From assembly GCF_030268885.1 (NCBI RefSeq), contig NZ_BSSA01000006.1, positions 264,589-328,588 of the forward strand: a stretch of 64,000 bases of DNA, in the 5' to 3' direction. This DNA is from Kitasatospora phosalacinea (GTDB lineage Bacteria; Actinomycetota; Actinomycetes; Streptomycetales; Streptomycetaceae). Every line of letters starts with the position of its first letter. Position 1 is the first letter of the stretch. Positions 42,918 through 52,360 of the stretch are shown one piece after another. The notes under the pieces were generated by a model that saw only the letters and a list, made by a program, of their open reading frames with translations, was not told the DNA's origin and made no database searches. The translations under genes and the position numbers were made by a program.

Positions 42918-43847
42918 TCAGCGGGTGCGGCGGCGGTAGTCGGCCGGGGTGGTGGCCAGGGTCCGGGCGAAGGCCCGGCGCATCGCCTCGGCCGAGCCGT
43001 AGCCGCAGGAGCGGGCGACCTGCTCGATCCCGTCCCGGCTGTCCTCCAGCCGGCGGCGGGCCGCCTCCAGCCGGGCCCGGGCCACGTACCGGCCGGGGGT
43101 CGTGCCGACGTCCGCGGCGAAGACCCGGGCGAACTGGCGCGGCGACAGCGCGGCGCGGCGGGCCAGCGACTCCACCGACAGGTCCGCCTCCGGGTGCTCG
43201 ACGATCCAGCGCTGCACCTCCCGGACGGCGTCCCGCTCGGCGAACTGCGCCGACAGCTGGGTGGAGAACTGGGCCTGGCCGCCCGGGCGGCGCAGGAACA
43301 CCACCAGGCTGCGGGCGACCGCGAGCGCGACCTCCCGGCCCAGGTCCTCCTCGACCAGGTGCAGGGCCAGGTCGATGCCCGCGGTGACCCCGGCCGAGGA
43401 CAGGAAGCGGCCGTCCCGGACGTAGATCGGCTCCGGGTCGACGGTCAGCTCCGGGTGGCGGGCGGCCAGCTCCGCGCTGTGCCGCCAGTGCGTGGTGACC
43501 CGGCGGCCCGCCAGCAGCCCGGCCGCGGCCAGCAGGAAGGTGCCGGTGCAGACCGAGACGACCCGCCGCGCGTCGGCCGCGAGGGCGGCGATCCGGTCGG
43601 TCAGCCCGGGCGCGGGCTCGCCGCGGGCGCCCGCCCCGCCCGGGACCAGCAGGGTGTCCGCCGGGGCGGCCAGGTCGAGGTCGGTGTCGGGCAGCAGGGC
43701 CAGGCCGCTGCCGCTGCGCACCGGACGTCCGCCCGGCGAGGCGGTGGTGACCCGGTACCCGGCGCCGTGGAACACCTCCAGCGGGCCGGTGACGTCGAGG
43801 CTCTGCACCCCGTCGAACAGGACGATCAGCACGCTGCGGGAGGACAT
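42918..43847 (-). CDS. GlxA-type AraC-family regulator with DJ-1/PfpI domain
   Basis: 309 residues from ATG 43847. N-terminal DJ-1/PfpI-like domain (about 5-170) with VSVCTGTFLLAAAGLLAGRR, holding the nucleophile-elbow Cys; C-terminal AraC HTH (about 210-309) with LARRAALSPRQFARVFAAD and ARSCGYGSAEAMRRAFAR. Such regulators sense small metabolites through the DJ-1 domain. Target genes not evident. Confidence 0.9.
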   Translation of the reverse strand: MSSRSVLIVLFDGVQSLDVTGPLEVFHGAGYRVTTASPGGRPVRSGSGLALLPDTDLDLAAPADTLLVPGGAGARGEPAPGLTDRIAALAADARRVVSVCTGTFLLAAAGLLAGRRVTTHWRHSAELAARHPELTVDPEPIYVRDGRFLSSAGVTAGIDLALHLVEEDLGREVALAVARSLVVFLRRPGGQAQFSTQLSAQFAERDAVREVQRWIVEHPEADLSVESLARRAALSPRQFARVFAADVGTTPGRYVARARLEAARRRLEDSRDGIEQVARSCGYGSAEAMRRAFARTLATTPADYRRRTR

Positions 43848-43908
43848 GCCCCCACCCTGGCGGGCGCGGCCGGTGGCAGCAAGGACGCGCACCCCACCTT
43901 TCCTGCCA

Positions 43909-44445
43909 TCACCCCGCGGGGGCGTCCAGGTGCTTGTAGTAGTAGGTGGTGGCCGCGAGCGTGCCGTCCGGGGTGGCGGCGTGGCCGGGGACGGTGCCGA
44001 ACGCCGTCCAGCCGGAGGTGCGGTAGAGGTGCTCGGCGGCGCTGCCGGTCTGGGTGTCGAGCAGCAGCAGGGTGGCGCCGCAGCTGCGGGCGGCGTCCTC
44101 CGCGTGCCGCAGCAGGCGGCGGCCGAGGCCCGCGCCGCGGGCGTCGCGGTGGACCAGCAGCTTGGCGACCTCGGCCCGGTGGCGGCCGTTGGGCTTCTCC
44201 TCGCGGACCAGCGAGACGGTGCCGAGGACCCGCCCGGCGGCGTCCTCGGCGACCCAGAGCAGGCGCGTCCCGGCGGCGACGGACGGGCGCAGGCCGTCCC
44301 ACCAGGCGGCGGCCTCGCGGTGGTCCGTCCCGGCCAGGAAGCCGACCGAGGCGCCGTCGGCCACCGCGTCCAGCAGCAGCTCGGCGAGGGCGTCCCGGCG
44401 GGCGGCCAGGGTTCCGGGGGTGAGCGGGCGGACGGTCGGGGTCAC
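43909..44445 (-). CDS. GNAT-family N-acetyltransferase
   Basis: 178 residues from GTG 44445, overlapping the XRE-cupin stop. The acetyl-CoA binding motif A is VAKLLVHRDARGAGLGRRLL (about 113-132), followed by LLLLDTQTGSAAEHLYRTSG and the C-terminal YYYKHLD. It acetylates an amine; substrate unknown. Coupled to the regulator, so it is probably under its control. Confidence 0.9.
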   Translation of the reverse strand: MTPTVRPLTPGTLAARRDALAELLLDAVADGASVGFLAGTDHREAAAWWDGLRPSVAAGTRLLWVAEDAAGRVLGTVSLVREEKPNGRHRAEVAKLLVHRDARGAGLGRRLLRHAEDAARSCGATLLLLDTQTGSAAEHLYRTSGWTAFGTVPGHAATPDGTLAATTYYYKHLDAPAG

Positions 44446-45017
44446 GGCAGCACCAGGGCGATCAGGTAGCGGGCGGGGCGGGGGCCGGGGCAGTGGAACC
44501 CGGAGGCGCCGTGCAGGCGGTAGCGCAGGCAGTCGCCCGCGGCGAGGCGGTGCACGGCGGCGTCCAGGGTCAGGTCGAGCGCGCCGTCCAGCACCCACAG
44601 GTGGTGCTCCAGGCCGGGGACGGGCGGGGCCTCGTAGCGGATGTCCGCGCCGGGCGGCAGGGTGCCCTCGACCAGCTCGGCGCGCAGGCCGGGGTGCGGG
44701 GGCGAGACCGAGCGGCGGACGAAGCCGGTCGCCGGGTCGTGCCAGTGCGGCTGCTCGGCGGCGCGCAGCAGGCCGGGCGGCTCGGACTCGACCTCGGCCA
44801 GCAGCCGGGAGACGGTGCGGCCGTACGCGGTGCAGAGCCGGCCGAGCTGGGCGGCGGTCGGGCTCAGTTCGGCGCGCTCCAGCCGGGACAGCGTGGAGCG
44901 GCTGGTGCCGCTGCGGCGGGCGAGCTCGTCCAGTGACCAGCCGCGTTCGGCGCGCAGGGCGGCCAGCCGGGCGGCCAGGCGGCGGCCCTCCTCGTCCGGC
45001 AGTTCGTCGTTTCCCAC
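44442..45017 (-). CDS. XRE-family regulator with cupin domain
   Basis: 191 residues from GTG 45017. HTH (about 14-70: LRAERGWSLDELARRSGTSR, STLSRLERAELSPTA); C-terminal cupin (about 115-185: LPPGADIRYEAPPVPGLEHH, LAAGDCLRYRL). A dyad TCCGGGA-N5-TCCCGGA immediately upstream suggests autoregulation. It is first in an operon with the acetyltransferase. Confidence 0.9.
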   Translation of the reverse strand: MGNDELPDEEGRRLAARLAALRAERGWSLDELARRSGTSRSTLSRLERAELSPTAAQLGRLCTAYGRTVSRLLAEVESEPPGLLRAAEQPHWHDPATGFVRRSVSPPHPGLRAELVEGTLPPGADIRYEAPPVPGLEHHLWVLDGALDLTLDAAVHRLAAGDCLRYRLHGASGFHCPGPRPARYLIALVLP

Positions 45018-45018
45018 A

Positions 45019-45037
45019 TCCGGGACGATATCCCGGA
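45019..45037. promoter_or_regulatory. dyad upstream of XRE-cupin gene
   Basis: TCCGGGA (45019-45025) and TCCCGGA (45031-45037) are complementary around CGATA, starting 2 bases before the GTG start. A further half site TCCGGGAT lies at about 45078. Probably the regulator's own operator; it could also affect the divergent SURF1 gene. Confidence 0.6.
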
Positions 45038-45109
45038 ACAGGGACGAGATGGAAGCGGGTCCGCCGACCCGCGCTCATCCGGGATGTCAGGAATGGTTAC
45101 CGTGGTGGG

Positions 45110-45892
45110 GTGTACCGGTTCCTGCTCAGCCCGCGGTGGCTCGTCGGCACGGTCGTCGCGGTGGCGGCGATCGTGGTCTGCCTGATGCTGGGCACCTGGC
45201 AGCTGGACCGCTTCGAGTCCCGGGTCTCGACCCACCAGGAGAACGGCCGGGCCGCGGCCGCCTCTGCACAGGCCGAGGCGCAGCCGCTGGCGGCGGTGCT
45301 GCCGGACGGCGCGGCCAAGGTCGGCACCGACACCGTCGGCCGGACGGTCCGGGTCACCGGCGCGTACGACGGCGCACACCAACTGCTGGTCCCCGGGCGG
45401 ACGGTGGACGGCCACCAGGGCTACTACGTGCTGACCCCGCTGGTCACCGACGGCGGCCGGGCGGTGCCCGTGGTGCGCGGCTGGGCCGCGGGCGAACCCG
45501 GCACGGCACCGCAGGCGCCGACCGGGCAGGTCAGCGTGACCGGACGGCTGCAGGCCCCCGAGAACAGCGGCAGCGGCGGCGCGGTGGCGGGCGGCCTGCC
45601 CGCCGGGCAGCTGGGCACGATCAGCCCGGCCACCCTGGTCAACGTGCTGCCGTACCCCGTGTACGACGGCTGGGTCGCGGCGGACGACGTCCCGGCCGGG
45701 CTGACGGCGGTGCCCACCGTGCAGCCGGAGGGCGGCGACGGGCTGAGCCTGCGGGCCTTCCAGAACCTGGGCTACACCCTGGAGTGGTTCGTCTTCGCCG
45801 GGTTCGTGGTGTTCATGTGGTTCCGGCTGGTGCGCCGCGAGGCGGAGGCCGCCCAGGACCGGGCCCTCGGCCTGGACCCGGTCCTGGACTGA
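45110..45892 (+). CDS. SURF1-family cytochrome oxidase assembly protein
   Basis: 260 residues from GTG 45110. Two membrane helices flank an extracytoplasmic domain: helix 1 (about 7-30) ending in LGTWQLDRF, and helix 2 (about 217-238, EWFVFAGFVVFMWFRLV). SURF1 text includes VRVTGAYDGAHQLLVPGR, PVVRGWAAG and GYTLEWF. It helps heme insertion into the aa3-type cytochrome c oxidase at the membrane. Single-gene unit. Confidence 0.92.
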   Translation: MYRFLLSPRWLVGTVVAVAAIVVCLMLGTWQLDRFESRVSTHQENGRAAAASAQAEAQPLAAVLPDGAAKVGTDTVGRTVRVTGAYDGAHQLLVPGRTVDGHQGYYVLTPLVTDGGRAVPVVRGWAAGEPGTAPQAPTGQVSVTGRLQAPENSGSGGAVAGGLPAGQLGTISPATLVNVLPYPVYDGWVAADDVPAGLTAVPTVQPEGGDGLSLRAFQNLGYTLEWFVFAGFVVFMWFRLVRREAEAAQDRALGLDPVLD

Positions 45893-45900
45893 TCCCGAGC

Positions 45901-45946
45901 CGGCCGTCGGTCCGGGCCGGAAGGTCCCGGCCCGGACCGACGGCCG
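45901..45946. terminator. bidirectional terminator after SURF1
   Basis: A perfect 18-bp stem (45901-45918 with 45929-45946) with a 10-base loop between convergent genes. Confidence 0.75.
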
Positions 45947-45947
45947 C

Positions 45948-46598
45948 TCAGCGGGACCTCGACGGCGAGTGCGCCGGGGACGGCGTCACCTTGCCGCCGG
46001 GCGCGGCGCCCGCGCCCGGGCTGCCGCACGGCACCGGCGGGGCCGCGGCGCTCGCCCCGGTGCCGGAAGGCGGCGCGGCGGTGCCGGTGGCCGGGGTGGC
46101 CACGGGCAGCGCGTTCGGGGTGGCGCAGCCGCCGCCGTAGCCCTGGTAGCCCGGCGCGGGCGACGGGTTGCCGCAGTCGTCGACGTAGTCGTCGGTGCGG
46201 GTGGAGTCCCCGGTGCTGTGGTGGTAGTGGTGCACCGTGCTGCTGCCGCCGGTGGTGTGCTTGGAGCCGGACGACCCGCCGGTGGACGACCCGCCGGTGG
46301 AGCCGTGGGAGCCGCTGGAACCGCCGCCGGACGAGCCGCCCTTGGAGGTGCGACTGCCGCTGGAGCCGCCCTTCGAGGTGCGGCTCCCGCTGCTGCCGCC
46401 GCCGGCCCGGGCCTGCACGACGACACCGCCGCCACCACCGTCGCCGCTCCCGGCCAGCACCAGGCCGGTGTCGGCGGTGACGGCGCCCGCGGCCCGGACG
46501 CAGTCGTGGCTCCCGCTCCCGCTGCCCGTGGCGCAGCCGGCCGCGGTCAGCAGCACGGCGCCGACCGCGGCGGCGGCCAGCGCGGCGCGTCCGCCCAT
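45948..46598 (-). CDS. Ser/Gly-rich putative lipoprotein
   Basis: 216 residues from ATG 46598. A signal with lipobox LLTAAGCATG (Cys about 22) is followed by a low-complexity central region of repeated GGSSGSRTSK and GGSS units (about 65-125), a His cluster VHHYHHSTGD and a Pro/Ala-rich end with paired Cys. Probably a surface lipoprotein with a flexible stalk. No family recognised. Located 31 bases after the S9 peptidase stop on the same strand. Confidence 0.65.
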   Translation of the reverse strand: MGGRAALAAAAVGAVLLTAAGCATGSGSGSHDCVRAAGAVTADTGLVLAGSGDGGGGGVVVQARAGGGSSGSRTSKGGSSGSRTSKGGSSGGGSSGSHGSTGGSSTGGSSGSKHTTGGSSTVHHYHHSTGDSTRTDDYVDDCGNPSPAPGYQGYGGGCATPNALPVATPATGTAAPPSGTGASAAAPPVPCGSPGAGAAPGGKVTPSPAHSPSRSR

Positions 46599-46629
46599 CA
46601 GTTGTCCCCCTCGTCGTCCGGCCCGCAGC

Positions 46630-48453
46630 TCACCGGACGGTGCCGGGCGCCAGGTGGCGCCGGACGAAGTCGATCTCCAGGCGGAGCTGCTTGATCCGCT
46701 CGTCGACGACCAGCGAACCGTGCCCGGCATCGTAGCGGTACACCTCGTGGACCTTGCCGAGCTCCTCCAGCCGCCGGACGTAGTTGTCGACCTGCCGGAT
46801 CGGGCAGCGCGGGTCGTTGACGCCCGCGCTGATGTACACCGGCGCCTTGACCTGCTCGACGTACGTCAGCGGAGAGGAGGCGTGCCAGCGCTCGGGGACC
46901 TCCTCGGGCGTGCCGCCGAAGAGGGTGCGGTCCAGGGACTTCAGCGCCTCCATCTCGTCGGCGTACGCGGTCAGGTAGTCGGCGACCGGGACGGCGGCCA
47001 GGCCGAGCGTCCAGCGGTCGGGCTGGGTGCCGAGGCCGAGCAGGGTCAGGTAGCCGCCCCAGGAGCCGCCGGAGAGCACCAGCCGGTCCGGGTCGGCCAG
47101 GCCGGAGGCGACCGCCCAGTCGCGGACCGCGCCGATGTCCTCCAGCTCGATCAGGCCGACGCGTTCGGTGAGGGCGTCGGTCCAGGCCTGCCCGTAGCCG
47201 GTGGAGCCTCGGTAGTTGACCCGGACGACGGCGAAGCCGTGGTCGAGCCAGGCGGCGGGTCCGGCCGCGAAGGAGTCGCTGTCGTGGTGGGTCGGGCCGC
47301 CGTGCACCTCGAACACCGTCGGGTGCGGGCCCTCCCCGGACGGGCGCTGCACCAGCGCGTGCACCCGGCCGCCGGGCCCGTCCACCCAGACGTCCTCGAC
47401 CGGCACCGAGCCGGGCGGGACGGGGCCGGGGGCGCGCAGCACCACCGCGCCGGAGGTCGAGCGCACCACGGACGGCTCGGCCGCCGAGGACCACAGGAAC
47501 TCCACCGTGCCGTCGGGGCGGGCGGTGGCCCCGGCGACGGTGCCGCGCGGGGTGTCCAGCCTGGTCAGCTCGCCGGACTCCAGGTCGTACGAGAACAGCT
47601 CGGAGCGGGCCTCGTACTCGTGCTCGATCAGCAGCGAGCGGGCGTCCGGGCGCCACTGCGCGGACAGGTCGCCGGGGAACGGGCGGCCCTGCTCGTCGCG
47701 CAGGGCGAGTTCGGTCTCGGTGCCCGCCACGACGTCCCACAGCACCGGCTCCCAGCGGCCGCTGCGCTGGTGGGCGACCAGCAGCCGGGTGTCGCCGTCG
47801 GCGGGCGCGAAGCCCAGGCAGGCGACGCCGCGCGGCTCCGCGCGGCCGGTGACCTCGTCGAGCTCGGCGACGGTGGCGCCGTCGGCCAGGCGCAGCACCC
47901 GGATCGCCGAGTGCATGGCGTCGCCGTGCTCGGTGTGGTCGACGGCCAGCAGGGTGCTGTCGTGCGAGAGGTCGCCGACGCCGCCGTACTCGGCGTGCCG
48001 GTAGACCACCTCGGGCTCGGCGGCGCCCGGGCGGCGCAGGTACAGGGTGGTGCCCTCGTCGTCGGTGGAGGTGCCGACCATCACGGTGCCGTCGCGGCCG
48101 AGCGCCAGGCCCGCCGAGTACGCGGCGGGCACGCCCGGGACGGCCTCCTCGTCGGGACCGCCGGAGAAGGGCTGGCGGCGCCAGACGCCGAACTCGTCGC
48201 CGTCGGTGTCGTCGAACCACCAGATCCACTGCCCGTCGGGGGAGAGCTCGGCGTCGGTGGTGCCGTTCGGGCGGTCGGTGACCCGGCGGTGCTCGCCGGT
48301 GGAGCGGTCCCACGCGTAGACCTCGTAGGTGCCGGTCGCGTTGGACACGTACAGCGCCCGGTCGGGTGCCTCGTCCGCCCAGTCGGGCAGGGAGACCCGC
48401 GCCGCCCGGAACCGCTGCTCCCACGCCGGAACGGCGTTCGTCTGCTCGTTCAT
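46630..48453 (-). CDS. S9-family prolyl oligopeptidase-like serine peptidase
   Basis: 607 residues from ATG 48453. The N-terminal two thirds form a beta-propeller with WD/TolB-like repeats (ATGTYEVYAWDRSTGEHRRV and others). The C-terminal alpha/beta hydrolase has nucleophile GGSWGGYLTL (Ser about 451), Asp in GVNDPRCP, and His in DAGHGSLV. Acylaminoacyl-peptidase/dipeptidyl-peptidase type, cleaving short peptides in the cytoplasm (no signal peptide). Confidence 0.92.
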   Translation of the reverse strand: MNEQTNAVPAWEQRFRAARVSLPDWADEAPDRALYVSNATGTYEVYAWDRSTGEHRRVTDRPNGTTDAELSPDGQWIWWFDDTDGDEFGVWRRQPFSGGPDEEAVPGVPAAYSAGLALGRDGTVMVGTSTDDEGTTLYLRRPGAAEPEVVYRHAEYGGVGDLSHDSTLLAVDHTEHGDAMHSAIRVLRLADGATVAELDEVTGRAEPRGVACLGFAPADGDTRLLVAHQRSGRWEPVLWDVVAGTETELALRDEQGRPFPGDLSAQWRPDARSLLIEHEYEARSELFSYDLESGELTRLDTPRGTVAGATARPDGTVEFLWSSAAEPSVVRSTSGAVVLRAPGPVPPGSVPVEDVWVDGPGGRVHALVQRPSGEGPHPTVFEVHGGPTHHDSDSFAAGPAAWLDHGFAVVRVNYRGSTGYGQAWTDALTERVGLIELEDIGAVRDWAVASGLADPDRLVLSGGSWGGYLTLLGLGTQPDRWTLGLAAVPVADYLTAYADEMEALKSLDRTLFGGTPEEVPERWHASSPLTYVEQVKAPVYISAGVNDPRCPIRQVDNYVRRLEELGKVHEVYRYDAGHGSLVVDERIKQLRLEIDFVRRHLAPGTVR

Positions 48454-48660
48454 GCACTCATCCAACCCGATGCCGGGGGGTGATCGGAACGGTCCGGACG
48501 GGAGCGCGGGGGCCGGACGCGGGCGCCGCCCGGTCGGCGCTCGGTCGGCGCCCGGTCGGCGCTCGATTGGTACGGACACGGAGCTGGTGCGGTGCGGCCA
48601 CTGACGGGCTATCAACGGTACCGTGACAAACACGGACATAATGACCGGAGGAGTGTCGCC

Positions 48661-49209
48661 GTGACCGTCCCCGCGCCCCCGTTCGACCGGCTCGACCCGC
48701 ACGAGCTCGCCCAGGCGCTGGGCCTGGTCGAGGAGATCGAGCAGTACCTGGCCGGGCTGCCCGTCCCCGCCCCCGCGCTCCCCTCCGCCCCGCCGCCCGG
48801 CCCGTACGGCAGCGTCCGGCAGCCCTGGAACCACGGCGAGCCGCTGCCCCGCCGCTCGCTGCTGGACCGGCTGGCCAGCCGCCCCGCCCGCCCGGTGGAG
48901 GTCACCGTCGCCGGGCACCTGCGGCTGACCTCCCGCTACCTCGCCGAGGCCGGCTGGACGCAGGGCGCGCTCTGGGACGCCCGCGGCCGGGTCTGCCTGC
49001 TCGGCGCGCAGACCGCCGTCCTGGCGCACGGCTACGGCACCGCGTACACGGTGCGCCGGGCCCGCGCCCAGGTCATGGAGGTGCTGCACGCCACCGGCCG
49101 CCCGGTGCCCTCCCCCGACGTGTGGAACGACCGTCCCGGCCGCCGCCAGGCCGAGGTGCACGCCCTGCTGGAGCGGGCCCGGGCCCGGGCGCACCTCCTC
49201 GGGATCTGA
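48661..49209 (+). CDS. DUF6197-like protein
   Basis: 182 residues from GTG 48661 after GGAGGAG. A Pro-rich middle precedes a C-terminal helical domain with YLAEAGWTQGALWDARGRV then CLLGAQTAVLAHGYG, and VMEVLHATGRPVPSPDVWND, the pattern of the actinobacterial DUF6197 family (GW-x-QG, CxxGA). Function unknown. Divergent from the S9 peptidase gene. Confidence 0.7.
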   Translation: MTVPAPPFDRLDPHELAQALGLVEEIEQYLAGLPVPAPALPSAPPPGPYGSVRQPWNHGEPLPRRSLLDRLASRPARPVEVTVAGHLRLTSRYLAEAGWTQGALWDARGRVCLLGAQTAVLAHGYGTAYTVRRARAQVMEVLHATGRPVPSPDVWNDRPGRRQAEVHALLERARARAHLLGI

Positions 49210-49242
49210 CGGTCCGGGTCCTCGACGGGCCTCAGGCGGGCC

Positions 49243-50058
49243 TCAGACGGGGAGGGCCGCGGTGAGCGCCGCCAGCCGTTCGGCGGTCACCGACCCCGGC
49301 TCGACGGTGTACACCACCAGCAGCAGCCCCGGCTCGCCGGGCGGGGCGAGCGTCTCGTAGCCGAAGTCCAGCTCCCCCGCCCGCGGGTGCAGCAGCAGCT
49401 TCCGTCCGGACGTCTTCTCCCGGACGCCGTGCCGGGCCCACAGCTCGGCGAACAGCGGGCTCCCGGCGGTCAGGTCGGCCACCAGCGCGGCCAGGTCGGG
49501 GTCGTCCGGGTGGCGGGCCGCGTCCAGCCGCAGGTAGGCGACCGTCTCGGCGGCGACCCGCTCGAAGTCCGGGTAGAGCCGGCGGCCGGCCTCGGTGAGG
49601 AAGGCGTGGCGGGCCATGTTCCGTTCGCCGGGCGGCAGTTCGGAGAAGCCGATCACCGCGTCGGCCGGGGCGTTCCAGGCCAGCACGTCCATGCAGCGGC
49701 CCAGTACGAACACCGGTGTCCGCATCGCGTCCAGCACCAGCCGCAGCCCCGGGCGGACCCGTCGCGGCGTGCGCCGGTACGTCCCGCGCGGCGGGCGGGC
49801 CAGGTCGTGCAGGTGGCCGCGCTCGGTGCCGTCCAGCCGCAGCACCCGGGCCACCGCGTCCAGCACCTCCGCGGAGACGCCGTCGCCCCGTCCCTGCTCC
49901 AGCCGCACGTAGTAGTCGACGCTCACCCCCGCCAGCTGCGCGACCTCCTCCCGCCGCAGCCCCGGCACCCGACGGCGGCGCCCCAGCTCGGGCAGGCCCA
50001 CGTCCGACGGCTGGATCCGGGCTCGACGCTGCCGCAGGAACTCCCCCAGTTCGCTCAT
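49243..50058 (-). CDS. helix-turn-helix regulator, MmyB-like
   Basis: 271 residues from ATG 50058. XRE HTH (about 5-80: LRQRRARIQPSDVGLPELGR, VPGLRREEVAQLAGVSVDYY with VRLEQGRG) is followed by the MmyB-like ligand-binding domain (VLDAMRTPVFVLGRCMDVLAWN). This class often regulates a divergent oxidoreductase. Here the SDR gene is divergent with a 164-base gap, so it is the likely target. Confidence 0.92.
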   Translation of the reverse strand: MSELGEFLRQRRARIQPSDVGLPELGRRRRVPGLRREEVAQLAGVSVDYYVRLEQGRGDGVSAEVLDAVARVLRLDGTERGHLHDLARPPRGTYRRTPRRVRPGLRLVLDAMRTPVFVLGRCMDVLAWNAPADAVIGFSELPPGERNMARHAFLTEAGRRLYPDFERVAAETVAYLRLDAARHPDDPDLAALVADLTAGSPLFAELWARHGVREKTSGRKLLLHPRAGELDFGYETLAPPGEPGLLLVVYTVEPGSVTAERLAALTAALPV

Positions 50059-50222
50059 GCCCCCGACGATACGTCGGCCACCGCGAAGGTGGTTCTCCCG
50101 GACCCAGGAAAACCACGGCACTGGGTACGGCCGCCGCCGCCGAACAGACTCTTCCCCGTCAGCAGGAAACGCCGGCCGTCGGCCGGCACCGGAGTCCCGC
50201 ACGGACGAGGAGAGCGATTCCC

Positions 50223-50981
50223 ATGGCTTACCCCACCCTGAACGGCCGCACCGCAGTCGTCACCGGCGCCGCCAGCGGCATGGGCGAGGCGATCGCCCGG
50301 CAGCTGGTCGCCGAGGGCGCCCGGGTCGCGCTGCTGGCCCGCCGGACCGACCGGCTCGCCGCGCTGGCCGCCGAACTCGGCCCGAACGCGCTCGCGGTGA
50401 CCGCCGACGTCACCGACCAGGACTCCGTCGACGCCGCGCAGAAGCTCGTCCACGAGGCCCTCGGCCGGGTCGACCTGCTGGTCAACTCGGCCGGCGTGAT
50501 GCTGCCGAACCCGGTCGACGACGGCCGGATCGACGAGTGGTCCCGCATGATCGACACCAACGTGACCGGCGTGCTGCGGATGATCCGCGCCTTCGGCCCC
50601 GACCTGGTCGCCGCCGCGGCGGACGGCGCGACCGCCGACCTGGTCGACATCTCCTCGATCGGCGCGAGCGTGGTCTTCCCCAACTACGCGGTGTACGGCG
50701 CCACCAAGGCCGCGCTGACCCAGCTCTCGGCCGCGCTGCGCAGCGAGTACGGCCCGCGCGACGTCCGGGTCACCAACATCGAGCCCGGCCTCACCGACAC
50801 CGAGCTCGGCACCCACATCGACAACCCGGCCCTCGGCCCCGAGGGCCAGCTCGGCGCGATGTTCGACGCGATCGGCCCGCTCGCCGCCGCGGACATCGCC
50901 GACCTGGTCGCCTACGCGGCCAGCCGCCCCCGGCACGTGAACCTGCGCCAGCTGGTGGTGCTGCCGACCCGCCAGGCCTGA
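50223..50981 (+). CDS. SDR-family NAD(P)-dependent oxidoreductase
   Basis: 252 residues from ATG 50223. Cofactor motif TGAASGMGEA (about 15), NSAG (about 90), catalytic Ser in DISSIGAS, and active-site YGATK (Tyr about 160, Lys about 164). Closest in text to the classical SDR group often paired with MmyB-like regulators. Substrate unknown. Confidence 0.93.
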   Translation: MAYPTLNGRTAVVTGAASGMGEAIARQLVAEGARVALLARRTDRLAALAAELGPNALAVTADVTDQDSVDAAQKLVHEALGRVDLLVNSAGVMLPNPVDDGRIDEWSRMIDTNVTGVLRMIRAFGPDLVAAAADGATADLVDISSIGASVVFPNYAVYGATKAALTQLSAALRSEYGPRDVRVTNIEPGLTDTELGTHIDNPALGPEGQLGAMFDAIGPLAAADIADLVAYAASRPRHVNLRQLVVLPTRQA

Positions 50982-51069
50982 ACGGCCCCGGCGGGACGGG
51001 CGCCCGGCCGAGGCGCGGTGGGGCGGCGGGGCGCGGCGAGGCGAGGCGCCAGGACCCGGCGCCTGGGGA

Positions 51070-51125
51070 GAGCTGGTGGCGTCAGGGCCCGGCGCCTGGC
51101 GGGAGCTGGTGGCGTCAGGGCCCGG
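51070..51125. repeat. 33-bp tandem duplication
   Basis: A 23-base block starting GAGCTGGTGGCGTCAGGG occurs at 51070-51092 and again at 51103-51125, with GGCGCCTGG-type text between. A short duplicated tract in the gap between the SDR gene and the DUF4232-type gene. Confidence 0.7.
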
Positions 51126-51193
51126 TGTCCGGCGGAGGCGCGGTGGGGCGGCGAGGCCCGGCGCCCGGTGCCCGGCGGAGGTGTGGCCGGGCG

Positions 51194-52360
51194 TCAGGGG
51201 GTGGTGGTCGGGGCGGGGGTGGCGGGTGGGGCCGGGTCGGGTTCCGGGCCGGTCCAGTAGACGGTGCCGCCGCAGCCCAGCGGCAGGGTGGTGCCGAGGG
51301 GTGCACCGGCGACGGTCCGGTCCGGCGTGTAGCCGAGTGCGAAGGCCGCCGCCGACCAGTCGCCGCCCGCCAGGCCGGTGGACGGGCCGGCGGTCGGCGT
51401 CGGGTCGGCCGCGGCGGCGGCCAGTGTCGGTCCCGGGGCGGGCGCGGTGTCGGCCGCGGCCGCGGCGGCCGCCGCGGCCCCGCTGGCCGCCGGGGAGGGT
51501 TGCGTCCCGCCCGGGCCGGTCGGCGAGTCGGAGGCCCCGGCGCAGCGTGCGGGCACCCAGGCGAACCGCACCAGGTACGAGCCGCCCGGGCCGAGTTGCA
51601 CCTCGGCGGGCAGCCCCGCCGGGTCGGGCAGCGAACCGGCCGGGTCGCCGACGACGTGCGCGAGCAGGTGGACGCCGTCGGCGCCCGTGCCCAGGGCGAG
51701 CGTGCCGGGGCCGGGGAGGCGGCAGGCGTGCGCGCCGGTGTTGGTCAGCCGGAACCAGCCGTACACCTGGCCGGTCGCCGGGTCGGCGGCCGCCTGCTGG
51801 GCGTCCGGACGGCCGAGGTCGGTGCGGGTGCACAGCGGCGCGGCCGCGGGCGGGGCGCCCTGGCTGCCGCTCGCGGACGGGCTGGCCGCCGTCCCGGGGC
51901 TCGGGTCGGCGGTGCCGACGGGCGGCACCGCGGCGGTGGTGCGCGGGTGGCCCGGGTGGCTGCCGGACGTCTTCACCGGGCTGCTCCCCGCCCCGGACGC
52001 GGCCTGCCCGCCGGCCGGGTCCCCGGACAGGTCGAACGGCCGGGCGACGTTCACCACCGGCAGGACCGCGGCCGCCGCCGCCAGCACCACGGCCCCGCCC
52101 AGCGCCCGTCTGCGGACGGCCCGGCGGCGCGGTACGGCGACCCGCAGCCGGGGCAGCGCGTCCGACGCGGGCTCGACGGCGGAGACGGCGCGGTGCAGCC
52201 GGGCCCGCAGCACGTCCTCGGTCAGCGCGCTCCCGGCCTCGCCGCCCGGTGCGCCGCCGGTCGGCCCGCTGCCGGTCGGCCCGTTGCCGGTCGGTCCGCC
52301 GCCGGTCGGTCCGCTACCGCTCGGTCCGCCGCCGGGGCGGGGAGGTCGGCCCTCAGTCAT
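51194..52360 (-). CDS. membrane-anchored DUF4232-type protein, putative regulator partner of sigma factor
   Basis: 388 residues from ATG 52360, overlapping the sigma factor stop by 8 bases. N-terminal cytoplasmic part with Gly/Pro-rich repeats (TGGGPTGNGPTG), a single membrane helix (about 86-104: ALGGAVVLAAAAAVLPVV), a Ser/Pro linker, and a C-terminal domain with PLCTRTDLG, FRLTNTGAHACRLPG and YLVRFAWVPARC, as in DUF4232. By position it could be the anti-sigma factor or sensor of the coupled sigma gene, though no zinc motif is seen. Confidence 0.75.
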   Translation of the reverse strand: MTEGRPPRPGGGPSGSGPTGGGPTGNGPTGSGPTGGAPGGEAGSALTEDVLRARLHRAVSAVEPASDALPRLRVAVPRRRAVRRRALGGAVVLAAAAAVLPVVNVARPFDLSGDPAGGQAASGAGSSPVKTSGSHPGHPRTTAAVPPVGTADPSPGTAASPSASGSQGAPPAAAPLCTRTDLGRPDAQQAAADPATGQVYGWFRLTNTGAHACRLPGPGTLALGTGADGVHLLAHVVGDPAGSLPDPAGLPAEVQLGPGGSYLVRFAWVPARCAGASDSPTGPGGTQPSPAASGAAAAAAAAADTAPAPGPTLAAAAADPTPTAGPSTGLAGGDWSAAAFALGYTPDRTVAGAPLGTTLPLGCGGTVYWTGPEPDPAPPATPAPTTTP